From NCBI RefSeq assembly GCF_000711695.1, contig NW_013546968.1, positions 52,510 to 116,509 on the forward strand: a DNA stretch of 64,000 nt, read 5' to 3'. Positions 1 through 10,290 of the stretch are shown here, one piece after another; the first letter of the stretch is position 1, and each line of letters starts with the position of its first letter. The DNA is from Tilletiaria anomala UBC 951. Its lineage: Eukaryota > Basidiomycota > Exobasidiomycetes > Georgefischeriales > Tilletiariaceae. The notes under the pieces are model-generated. The model saw only the letters and a program-made list of their open reading frames with translations. It was not told the DNA's origin and did not search any database. Both the position numbers and the translations under genes were made by a program.

Positions 1-1056
1 GCCAAGCCGAGAGATCGGCGGTTTGTGTGAATGCTGGGTAACGTAATCGTGGGGCATGCAGTCATGGTCGACCTACACGGCCTGCCCGGTTCGCAGAATG
101 GATTCGACAACTCGGGCCGCAAAGGCTCGATCACCTGGCCCAACGATTCGAACAATTCCGCTCGGGCCAAGAAGATCCTCACGACTATGGCCAAGGACTT
201 TGCGACGGCGCAGTACAACAACACCGTCACGATCATCCAGGCTGCCAACGAGCCATTCATGGTTGGTGGTCCGAGCAACATGCAGTCGTACACTAAGCAG
301 TTCTTCCGCGACGCCTACGGCACCATCCGCTACGACGCCGTGCAGGGCGCACAGTCGAACATTGTTGTCGGCCTGCACGACGGGTTTGAGGGCTTGTCGT
401 ACTGGTCCGGCTTCATGCCTTCACCTCAGTACCAGCAAGTGTTGATGGACCAGCACATCTACACTGTCTTCTCGCCGCAGGAAGTGTCGCAGAGCAAGTC
501 AAGCAGGTTCAAGCAGATCTGCTCGCACCGCAACGACATCAAAAATAACCAGGGCAATCTCTGGACCGTCATTGGCGAATGGACCGTTGCACCTACTGAC
601 TGCGCCAAGTACCTCAACGGCCGCGGCGTCGGCGCGAGGTACGACGGCTCCTACCCCGGCTCCTCATATGTTGGCGACTGCAGCACCAAGACTGGCGATG
701 GCAGCAACTTTTCGTCGAGCTACAAGGCGTTCCTTGCACAAATGTTCGCGACGCAAATTTCCGGTACGTGACGACGAAGTTGACGAGACCTGCAGTGGCC
801 TTCTATTATTCTGGTGCTTACACGCCGATCGTCGCTTTTCACCAGTGTATGAAACTGGAAGCGGATGGATTATGTGGACCTGGAAGGTGAGCAACTTCGC
901 CAGGCTTCTTCGGCCAACACTGCCAATTAATCTCACGCATGCACATCTTCTCCCCTCGCACAGACGGAACAAGCTGCGGATTGGGACTACCAACGGGGTC
1001 TTGCCGGCGGCTGGATCCCGAAGAAACTGGACAACCCGTCCAATGTCCAGTGCTAG
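1..1056 (+). CDS. EXG1: GH5 exo-1,3-beta-glucanase, 5' end missing
   Basis: This is the C-terminal part of a secreted glycoside hydrolase family 5 enzyme that trims beta-1,3-glucan in the cell wall. Exons are <1-20 (tentative), 62-763, 846-886 and 964-1056. The segment VMVDLHGLPGSQNG starts the main exon. The acid/base glutamate lies in QAANEPF and the nucleophile in IGEWTVAPTDC, both expected for the family. After splicing, the end reads GSGWIMWTWKTEQAADWDYQ and then GGWIPK, the usual C-terminus of Exg1-type enzymes. The ATG at 31 is inside the first intron and is not the true start. That intron would be only 41 nt, with a weak GTTTGT donor, so the 1-20 exon is the least certain part. The signal peptide and N-terminal half lie outside the window. 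Confidence 0.88.
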
Positions 1057-1647
1057 ATTCTTTCACAGCGGGAAAGCTTGGATTCGGCTAGGCTCGGCTG
1101 GCCGAACAAGACTGCCGCATTGCACATGCGCCGCTTCGGCAAATCTCCAGCCGCTCCGATAATGGCAATAGCAATGGCGATGGACGATTGTGATACATGT
1201 ATTTTGTGGCGCGCTTGGTTCCCTTCATACCTTTACTCAATGACATTCGTACCCCATTCTACACCTTCATTTTGCTCTGTGAGAGGTACTTGATGGTTAC
1301 GTTCTTGTAGCTGGTGTGGGTAATATACGCATGGTCTCTGAGCAGTGCGCCCGGAGTTTACGCCGCCCAATTCCGATCGCGTCGATCGCCCTCGAGCCTG
1401 ACTGCTCGCACTCTCGCAGGCGAGGCGAAAACGTCGACGACACGAGCTGATAAGCTGTCAGTCTGTGCCGTGTGCGCGTGTTTTGCCAATCATCTTCCCC
1501 GTGTCATCCACTCATCCTACCCTTTCCAGCTTGCCTTCTGCTTCCTTTCGCACCTCTCCAGCCGCGCGGCTTCCAGATCATCCCGGAGTCTCATGTGCCC
1601 CACAACAGCCACCCTGCTCTGCCCTCTACACCCTGCACCTTACAAGG
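1057..1647. other. Intergenic, GH5 3' end to GGT promoter
   Basis: About 590 bases with no coding segment I can support. It should hold the 3' untranslated region of the glucanase and the promoter and 5' leader of the transpeptidase gene. Short open frames here have no recognisable protein character. The stretch just before the ATG at 1648 is rich in C and T, as is common in fungal leaders. Confidence 0.5.
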
Positions 1648-3763
1648 ATGGTCTCCCCAGCGGGCGGCCCGGTCGTACACTCAGCTCACCAGGGTAGCTC
1701 GGCAACGGCCGACGAAGAGACACCCTTGCTCGCATCGACAACGAACGGCTCAGTTGTCTCGTCCAATCTCCCAGGCGGTGGGCGCGCCAGTGGTAGCAGC
1801 GGCAGGCGGCGCAACTCGATCTCGAAGCGCACGAGCGCTCGGATTATACGCGCACTACTGGCCGTGCTATGCGTCTTTGTCACCGCGCTCGCAATCGCCA
1901 TCGTGCTGCAGTCCATTGCAGACGGCGGAGCAAGTAACCCGCTCAAAGGGGAAACTCGTGAGCGGAGACGGCGGTCAGGCCGGCCCTATGATGCTTTCCT
2001 CGTCCGAGGGCAACGGGGCGCCGTCGCGACAGAGAATGGAAAGTGTAGCGAGCTGGGCGTGTCGAGTGAGTACCTCTACTGTGCATCTGAAAAGTATTAG
2101 CGTCACTGACCATAGTGGCTCTTTATGCGATTTCGTAGTCCTGCGCCAAGGAGGCAATGCAGTAGATGCAGCAATCACAGCGACGCTGTGCATTGGCACC
2201 GTCAACATGTTCAGCAGCGGCATCGGAGGCGGCGGATTCATGATCGTTCGCAACCCGGTCCCTTGCTCATCGCAACGAGAGAAGGGAGTCTCTCACTGCG
2301 CAGAGCACTTCGAGATCGATTTCCGGGAGACAGGCCCATCGCTCTCCAATGCCACCATGTACGTGGACAACCCGCTCTCGTCCAAGTTCGGCGGCTTGGC
2401 GATCGGCGTTCCAGGAGAGGTAAAAGGGCTGGAAGAAGCTTGGAATAGGTTCGGCTCCAAGAAGGAGGGTCTTGGGTGGAAGGACCTCATCGAGCCTGTT
2501 GCCAGGATCGCTGAGGAAGGGTGGATCATCAGTGCTGAGCTAGACCGTCGCATGCAGGTGATGACGCGTCTGCTCGGCGACTTCTTAACGCGAGAGCCAG
2601 AGTGGGCTGCCATATTCAGCGACAAGGCAACAGGAGAGCTCAAACGGGAAGGTGACATCATGCGGCGGACGGCGTACGCCAAGTCGCTGCGCGAGATTGG
2701 CCAAAAGGGCTCCGACGTCTTTTACCACGGCCATATGGCACACAGCATGGTCCACGCTGCGCAAAAGCACGGTGGCATCCTGCTTGCCTCAGACCTTGCG
2801 CGCTACAGCGTCAATGTCAAGCCCGCGCTCCGCGGAGACTGGTTTGGCAGACGAGTATGGACCACCAATGCGCCCAGCTCGGGGCCGGTGTTGCTCTCCT
2901 CTCTTCGCATGCTCAGCCACTTCACTGACTTTGTCCGGCGACCGATGAGCTACGATGTGCTGTCTGCGCATCGCTTCATCGAGGCGATGAAGTTCAGCTC
3001 GGGCCAGCGGACGTACTTGGGCGATCCAGCGTTTTTGAACACGGCTGCACGACGAAAAATACGCCAGATTGGCGGGAGCGAGAATGAGTCGCATCGACTT
3101 TTCAAGAAGATCCATGACGAACATACCCACGAAATCGATTACTACGAGCCGCTCTTCGATGTTCGGGAAGACCACGGCACGATGAGCCTGAGCGTTGCTG
3201 ATGCTGACGGCGTCGCATGCTCCATCACGTCGACCGTGAATCTGCCTTTTGGTAGTCAGGTGATGGATTGGGAAACAGGGATCATCCTCAACAACGAGAT
3301 GGACGATTCGTCAACGCCTGGCGAACCGAATGCCTTTGGACTCTGGCCATCACCTTACAATTATCCGGCTCCGTTTAAGCGTCCGCTGTCGAGCATGGCA
3401 CCAACGATCATCGAGAAAGCCGACGGCAGTTTCCTGCTCACTCTTGGTGGCTCCGGCGGGTCGCGCATCTACGGCAGCGTCCTGCAGACGCTGCTCAACC
3501 TCGACTGGGGCCTGGATCTGTCAGACGCGATCGAGCATCCACGCTTGCACCACCAGCTCCTCCCGCATGAGATCTCTGTCGAGACAGGATACCGCCAAGA
3601 CGTCCTTAACGGCCTGATGGCAAAAGGACACAACTGCACTTTGATCGACATCAACAATGCCGTCGCGGAGATCCAAGCCGTCATGCACGTCGGCGTCGGA
3701 CGGCATGCCGTTTTCCATGCTGCCAGCGACAGCAGGAAGCAAGGTGTGGCAGCGGCCTTTTAG
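1648..3763 (+). CDS. ECM38: Gamma-glutamyltranspeptidase, type II membrane
   Basis: Exons 1648-2065 and 2139-3763 encode 680 aa. The enzyme hydrolyses glutathione or transfers its gamma-glutamyl group and is vacuolar in yeasts. The N-terminus is a cytosolic tail of about 64 residues, then one hydrophobic span (about 65-90, RIIRALLAVLCVFVTALAIA), then a lumenal catalytic domain. Across the splice junction the chain reads GAVATENGKCSELGVS then ILRQGGNAVDAAITATLC, the classic start of the family. The autoproteolytic nucleophile is the Thr in DHGTMSLSV (about T487); GSGGSRIYGSVLQ matches the small-subunit glycine loop. The tail carries DEETPLL, an acidic dileucine motif suggesting AP-3 type sorting to the vacuole. 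Start chosen at the ATG giving the membrane anchor; an upstream start in the same frame is not excluded. Confidence 0.93.
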
Positions 3764-3903
3764 CGAGCGCTATCGTGCGTACGGCGCGACTCTGAAACAA
3801 TGCTCTTGCACCATCTGCGAACGCGGCACGCTGCCCAATATCCACTACTTGTATTATACATGTACACTTGAATGACTTGACATCACGGGCGTTCATCATT
3901 CAC

Positions 3904-4987
3904 TCAGGACCTCGGCCCCAACTCTGTGAGGATGGCCTCTTTTAAGTCCTTCATCGATTCGTCCAGCTGCGCATTAGGCTGTAACGCTGCAATGGACTGT
4001 GGAAAATAGACCATTCAACAACACTATCTTGTGGTCGAATGATCCAGGTGCCATTTTAGTGCTCACATTCATCAAAGAGTCCAGCGTATCCGCTGCATGT
4101 TGCTGCTTCGCCAGCGCTTTCGCTCGGGTATCCCTCAGCTCGTCTCGCCGTTTTCGATTCGCCTGTCTAATCTTGTCCAGTTCGGTTTCCAGCTTTCGTA
4201 TGCGATCCGCTCGATCCGGATTGGAGCGTGCCAGCAAGGCGGTCTGAATGTCGAGATTTGGTCGCCAGACGTCTTTGAGGCCTTCATCCGCGTCTGACTG
4301 TTGGCCCGCGCTCGCAGCGTCGGCTACCGATTCTCGGTGTTTGCCCTTATTGCTGCTTCTGTCGGTTGAAGTGCTCGACTCGGCTCGCTCGTTTGCTTCT
4401 GCCACCAGTGCATCAAGCTCATTGAGCCGTAACGTCAGATCATGCTCTTCAATGAGCGTTTCGTTGTTTTCCTAGTCGTCCCGAATGAAGCGAAGGAGAC
4501 AGGCCTGTGTCAGTCAGAAGTTGGGGGCAGCATGCGGATGAAGGGGCGCTAACTGGTACTGACAGCGATAGCACACTTCAGCCCTTGCAAGAACTGCACT
4601 CGGAAGCCCTCAGCCAGTTCCGGTTCGATCTGCGGTATAGCAGATGCGAAGTTTTGTGATCTACAAATCAAACAAGTGGGAGAATAGGAACCATTGCAAG
4701 TTACCGGTCAGCACGCGGTACACTCAAAGCAGAGGGCGAGCGGTCCGCAGTTGCCTTCGCAAACAACGCAGTGATCGTCGTCGTACACATGAAACGCACG
4801 TGGCAGCCGCATCTAAGATCTCTGCAAACTGCTCTAAGGCAGCCCGGAGCTTGTCTATCCTTGGTTTCTCCTTATTGCTCTTGCCACCACCGCTGCCGTT
4901 ACCGCTGCCACTGGCCTTGCGTGCGGTGCTGGAGGTATTTGTGGTGGCTGCGGTTGAGCGCCCACCGCGAGAGGAGGATGCCGCCAT
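3904..4987 (-). CDS. NNF1: Kinetochore MIND/Mis12 complex subunit Nnf1 (PMF1)
   Basis: Four exons on the minus strand (4987-4800, 4660-4564, 4471-4067, 3996-3904) join in phase to 260 aa. Nnf1 is one of four subunits of the Mis12/MIND complex linking inner kinetochore chromatin to Ndc80. After a low-complexity Ser/Gly N-terminus the protein has RIDKLRAALEQFAEILDAA, then NFASAIPQIEPELAEGF and LTLRLNELDALVAEANER, followed by WRP and a long charged coiled coil. The LNELD-to-WRP spacing and the C-terminal coil match my memory of PMF1/Nnf1 family architecture. The family is poorly conserved, so the call rests on this order of motifs. It is divergently paired with the SCJ1-like gene (516 bp apart) and convergent with GGT. 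Confidence 0.78.
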
Positions 4988-5502
4988 TTTGCGAATGGCT
5001 TTAAATATTGAGGGTACGGAAGAAGACCTCTTCTGCTGCGTGCTCGTTCTTACTAGCAACCTGGACGACCGTCCACCACGCGACCTTTGTTAGACAGACC
5101 CTTGGTAAGTTACATTTGGTACATGACGAGTGGTTGTTCGAGGACGCGCAGCTGGCCAACACAGTCGCGTCGCGACTCTCCTTTTGTGGTCTCATCGGGA
5201 GCGGCAATGGGTCTTTCTCCACCTTCCTCGGAACTCGGAGCATATTGGTCTCGGCCGAGAAACCAATGCGATATACTCGTATCCCTGCTGGAGCCAGGAG
5301 AGTTGATGAGTGTGGCCTGCGTGGAAGGTCCCCTTTAGCATCAAGGCACACTTTCCGGATGCAGCGCTGCGTCTCAGGATCGACGGTAGGACGAGGGGAC
5401 AGAATACTTGGCCGCCAAGAAACGAACGAGGTCGAGGAAGCGCAGCTGGAGCACTTACCCGACCATCGAATCCTCTGCACCGACCGCTTTGCCCTTGGCG
5501 TC
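4988..5502. promoter_or_regulatory. Shared divergent promoter NNF1 / SCJ1
   Basis: 515 bases between two divergent start codons. Open frames cross it on both strands, including one fused in frame to the J protein, but none shows a protein family and the signal-peptide start at 5503 explains the downstream gene better. I see no canonical TATA box; the region has GTCGCGTCGCGAC near 5163, a CG-rich partly palindromic stretch. Confidence 0.45.
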
Positions 5503-6893
5503 ATGTCCCGCTCGTTACGAGGCGACAGGCGAAAGGCCCGCGCAGTATGGCTGCGGCGACGTGCCTTATCCTCGCCGACATTTGGACTTCTCCTATTGAC
5601 CACCTTTTGCATGCTGCTCTTGGCCTCGCTCGTAGAAGCTGCGCGCGACTACTATAAGATCCTAGATGTAGACCGGTCCGCTTCAGAGCGCGATATCAAG
5701 CGTGCCTACCGCAAGAAGGCGCAAAAGCTCCATCCAGATAAGCACCCAGACAAGGAGTCGGAATTCATCGACGTCTCCGATGCGTACCAGACACTCTCGG
5801 ACCCTGAATTGCGCAAAGTGTACGATCGCTTTGGAGAAGATGCCGTTAAGAGACACCAGGCTGGTCAAGGCCAGGGAGGACAGGATCCGTTCGACCTCTT
5901 CTCCAGCTGGTTTGGTGGAGGTGGCTTCGGAGGCGGGCAGCAAGTGCGCAAGGGTCCTTCGAAGCAATTCAATGTACAAGTCTCCCTCGCTGACTTTTAC
6001 AAGGGCAAGAAATTCGAGATCGAGCACGAGCGCCAAGTGATCTGCATGAGTTGCGACGGCAGCGGGGCCCGGTCCAAGGCGGATATCCACCAGTGCGAAA
6101 CGTGCGGCGGCCGAGGCATCCGCATCGTACGGCAGCAAATCATGCCGGGCTTTGTGACGAATGCACAGATGCAGTGCGACGTTTGTGGCGGCAGGGGAAA
6201 TGTGATCAAGCACAAGTGCCCCAAATGCGATGGAGCCAAGGTCCAGATGGATAAAGTGCCGATCAGCGTTGAACTAGAGCCAGGGGCACCCGAAGGCCAC
6301 CAGATCGTCTTTGAGGGAGAGTCGGACGAGGGCCCGGACTTTGAGGCAGGGGACGTCATCGTGAAGCTGAGGTGAGCGGTCATCGCAGGGTATATTCGTA
6401 TGCGATGCTCAACTCTCTGACTCTCCTGCTCCCTATCATTTACGACCTCCAGCTCTGTCCGCGGACACTCCACCTTCCGGCGGCGCGACGCAAACCTCTA
6501 CTTGACGCACTCGATAGGTCTCGACGACGCACTGCTCGGATTTGAGCAGAACATCACGCACCTCGTTGACTCGCGGGTCATCACGCTGAAACGCTCCAGC
6601 GTCACGCAACCCGGCTACGTGCAGACGATCCAGAACGAGGGCATGCCGCTGTGGGATGCGCGGATAAAAAGTCCGGTCGCAGAGGGCAAGAATGGGGATC
6701 TGTTCGTCGAATATGAGGTCGTGTTGCCGCAGAACGTGCAAGGAGATTTTAAGACAGGTGAGCGTCGGAACTGCCAATCTTCGTGTGCATAACGAAGCTG
6801 AGGGATTGAAACGCATCCCTCGTGCCCACAGCTTTGGAACGGATCTTCGGACGCCCCAGTAGCGCGCCGAACAGCGAGCATCAAGAACTATAG
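5503..6893 (+). CDS. SCJ1: ER-luminal type I J-domain co-chaperone (Scj1-like)
   Basis: Exons 5503-6371, 6453-6757 and 6832-6893 encode 411 aa. It should stimulate the ER Hsp70 (Kar2/BiP) during protein folding and degradation. Residues 1-46 form a signal peptide with the core FGLLLLTTFCMLLLASLVEA. The J domain follows (about 47-115, with HPD in KLHPDKHPD), then a Gly/Phe-rich linker (GGGGFGGGQQ). The zinc-binding region has four CxxCxG-type repeats beginning CMSCDGSG at about 181, then CETCGGRG, CDVCGGRG and CPKCDG. The C-terminal substrate domain spans two introns. The last residues are EHQEL, so the ER retrieval signal would be HQEL instead of HDEL. Start at 5503 is chosen because it gives a clean signal peptide; the frame stays open upstream to 5008. 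Confidence 0.92.
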
Positions 6894-7108
6894 AACACAG
6901 CATTGCAACATGGATTGGCCTCATCGCTATGTAGACAGACGCCAGCTTTATCCTGATGATGCGCAACATGGCATGCATTTCTATTTATTGCGTCGCCAGA
7001 GCTGACCTGCTGGCTTCAGCCCCGGTTCTCCTGCCTCCATTTCCCGACAGAAGCGATGGCATAACCAACGCCTCCTTTTGTGTATTTCAAGGGCTTTCCG
7101 GCGTCGCC

Positions 7109-8099
<991 letters not shown>

Positions 8100-8536
8100 G
8101 ATGCTCAGCTGTACTGCTTCAAGCAGGGCAGAGATGCTGGTAGGAGGAGTAGCGATGGATTTTTGGGCTGCAATAGAAGCGGCCGGAGGTGTTGGGAATA
8201 TAGGAACAGAATAAGGGAGGATGCGGGCTTTTCGCTGCCTGCTGGAATCAATGTCAGTGATCGGACTCTTCGGATCGCAACGGCGAACTTGGCAATCATT
8301 TTAGTTCTCCACTCTTCTGAACTAAAAGGCCAGTCCACCATTGACGAACCACACCGTCCGCTGGCGCACGGGGTTGGCGCTGCACCACACGCTGGCCTGC
8401 CTAGTCAAGCAATTTCGCGTCGATTCAAATTCCTGTATCGTTCGAAGAAGACTTATAACAACGCGACACTGATAAGCTTGACCCGAGTCATCAGCACCCC
8501 TGATCTGACGTCTCGCGCACCAACAACTTAAACGTC
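8100..8536. promoter_or_regulatory. Divergent promoter ADK1 / GCV3
   Basis: 437 bases between two divergent start codons, the adenylate kinase on the left and the glycine cleavage H protein on the right. No coding potential that I can support and no clear transcription factor site beyond general composition. Confidence 0.45.
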
Positions 8537-9160
8537 ATGGCTACTGCACGCACTTTTGCGCGCTCCCTCCTTCGGGCTCCGTCGCTCGCCCTCTCGTATC
8601 CATCGAGCGCTGTTCTTCCGACGCAGCGTCGGGCCGCAGCAGCGTCATCGTTCCTGCACACTTCATCCTTCCGCCAAGCCGTCTCCACGCGCTACACTAA
8701 GGAACATGAGTGGGTGCAGTTCGACGACCAGAGCAACATTGGCAAAATCGGCATCACGGAGTACGCCCAGAAGAGCTTGGGTGATGTCGTCTACGTCGAG
8801 CTGCCTGCCACTGGGACCGACGTTGGGCAAGGTGGTAAGTGCTCAAGGCCTGCATCGCTGGCGTTTCAGCTCTGAAGGCTGATCTTGTATTGATCAAATG
8901 ATCATCTGCACCATCGCTTCTGCTCGCATGCAGACCAGATCGGCGCTGTTGAGTCCGTGAAGGCTGCTTCAGACATCTACGCTCCCGTGTCTGGGCAAAT
9001 CGAAGCGGTGAACGAGGCGCTGTCGGACGAACCTGGCCTGGTCAATAAGAACCCCGAGGAGATTGGATATCTATGCACCATCCGCCTTAGCAACCCGGGC
9101 GAATTTGACACGCTTCTCAGCAAGGAGGCTTACACTGCTTTCACGGAGGAAGAGTCCTGA
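8537..9160 (+). CDS. GCV3: Glycine cleavage system H protein, mitochondrial
   Basis: Exons 8537-8834 and 8934-9160 encode 174 aa. This lipoyl carrier shuttles the aminomethyl intermediate between the P, T and L proteins of the mitochondrial glycine decarboxylase. The first 50 residues are rich in Arg, Ser and Ala with no acidic residues, typical of a mitochondrial presequence. The mature part begins TRYTKEHEWVQFD and continues with IGITEYAQKSLGDVVYVELP. The lipoylated lysine is about K109 in ESVKAASDIYAPVSG. The end has EEIGYLCTIRLSNPGEFDTL. Length and motifs are standard for the family; the intron falls in the usual loop before DQIGAVESVKA. Confidence 0.96.
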
Positions 9161-10290
9161 GTGCCAAAAAAGCTAGCCCGAGCTCACGTGCTCGGCCGCC
9201 TCTCGGATTATCAAGCACTCAGATACGCGGGACCTAATCGAAGACGAGGGGTGGGGCATGGGTCACATGAGGGAATGCGCCGCTTCATGCGACTTGACAA
9301 CCCTACGCACACAAGCGCACGATGGGCTCCTTCCCTCTAGAAAGCGGCCATTGCCCAACGCAAGCCCGCGGACGAGCGTTGGAGAGCATGTAAGGTGGAA
9401 CGTCATCACATCGCCGCCATACAGCACGTATGCATGACAGTCCATCCCTTTGTCCGTCTTGTGCATTTCGCTTTGTTCTGTGATGCCAGTGCGGTCACCA
9501 TTGCTAGCTCGTCTTTCGATTAGTAGCGGCAAAACTTATAGTAAGCTCTTCGGATGTTGCGAAGCTCCTGATGACCCAGCTGGCGCCTCACGTGCTGCCC
9601 ACTTCCGAGCGGAAAGCCGATCCAAATGAGCCTTTCCCTTTTCGTACTTACGATAAACGAGGGAGCCTCGTCCTTTCGACCCAAACTGCAGCCTTCCAGA
9701 GTGAGATCATATGAGTGCCCACCCTGAGACTGTAGACTCGAGAGACCGGCGAGAACGCCTGAGCAGAGGCCAGAGGACGACAGCCCTATTTTGGGGTCAA
9801 CCCATTCTTCCCGAATCTCTCCCATTCGGCTTGGCAATCCGAGTGCCAATGCCAAGCGGGTGGGTCGCCGGATGCTTGCGGAGGAGATCTGCTTTAGTTC
9901 CGCCCTTTGGGGAGGCGTGGGCACAGGAGAAGAGGGAGTTTGTGGACGAGTTTGCGAGTGCGTCACATTTCATGAAAGCGAGAGATCGATTGAAACCACA
10001 AACTCATCAATCTCACAAAAGGCCACTGCGAAACTATTATCTCCCAAGTACTTCATGTGGTTCATCCCAAGTACTTCAGAGGCGCGTGCATGCACACGCT
10101 TTGCTGGGGTACAGAGCGCACCGACACAACATCATTCGCATCGCAGTTCACCGGAACCGAGCTGACCCGCCTTGCATCTCATCCAGCTTTTAAGCAGAGA
10201 TCACACAGTAGAGCACCGCTTATTCGGGAGGAAGGCTCTGTCAGAAGACTACAGGCCGCGGAGCCGCCCAACGCATTGCCCACCGAAAAG
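9161..10290. other. 1.1 kb intergenic region before the MscS channel
   Basis: I find no gene here. It probably contains the terminator of GCV3 and the promoter and leader of the channel gene. A 148-codon minus-strand frame at 9520-9966 has no family signature and low-complexity composition. A near-direct repeat (CAAGTACTTCA...CCCAAGTACTTCAG) lies at about 10045-10080. Confidence 0.4.

Noticed and set aside
31-61. ATG at position 31 as the start of the GH5 gene.
   Set aside because: Homology begins only at base 62, and bases 21-61 look like an intron ending in GCATGCAG; the gene continues off the left edge.
5001-5502. Long open frames on both strands in the NNF1/SCJ1 spacer, including one fused to the J protein upstream of 5503.
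   Set aside because: No family signature on either strand, and the signal peptide with start at 5503 is a better explanation. A GTAAGT-like site on the minus strand did not lead to a consistent exon chain.
9520-9966. 148-codon minus-strand frame upstream of the MscS channel.
   Set aside because: Composition is low complexity and I recognise no domain or presequence; it lies in the expected promoter and leader of the plus-strand gene.
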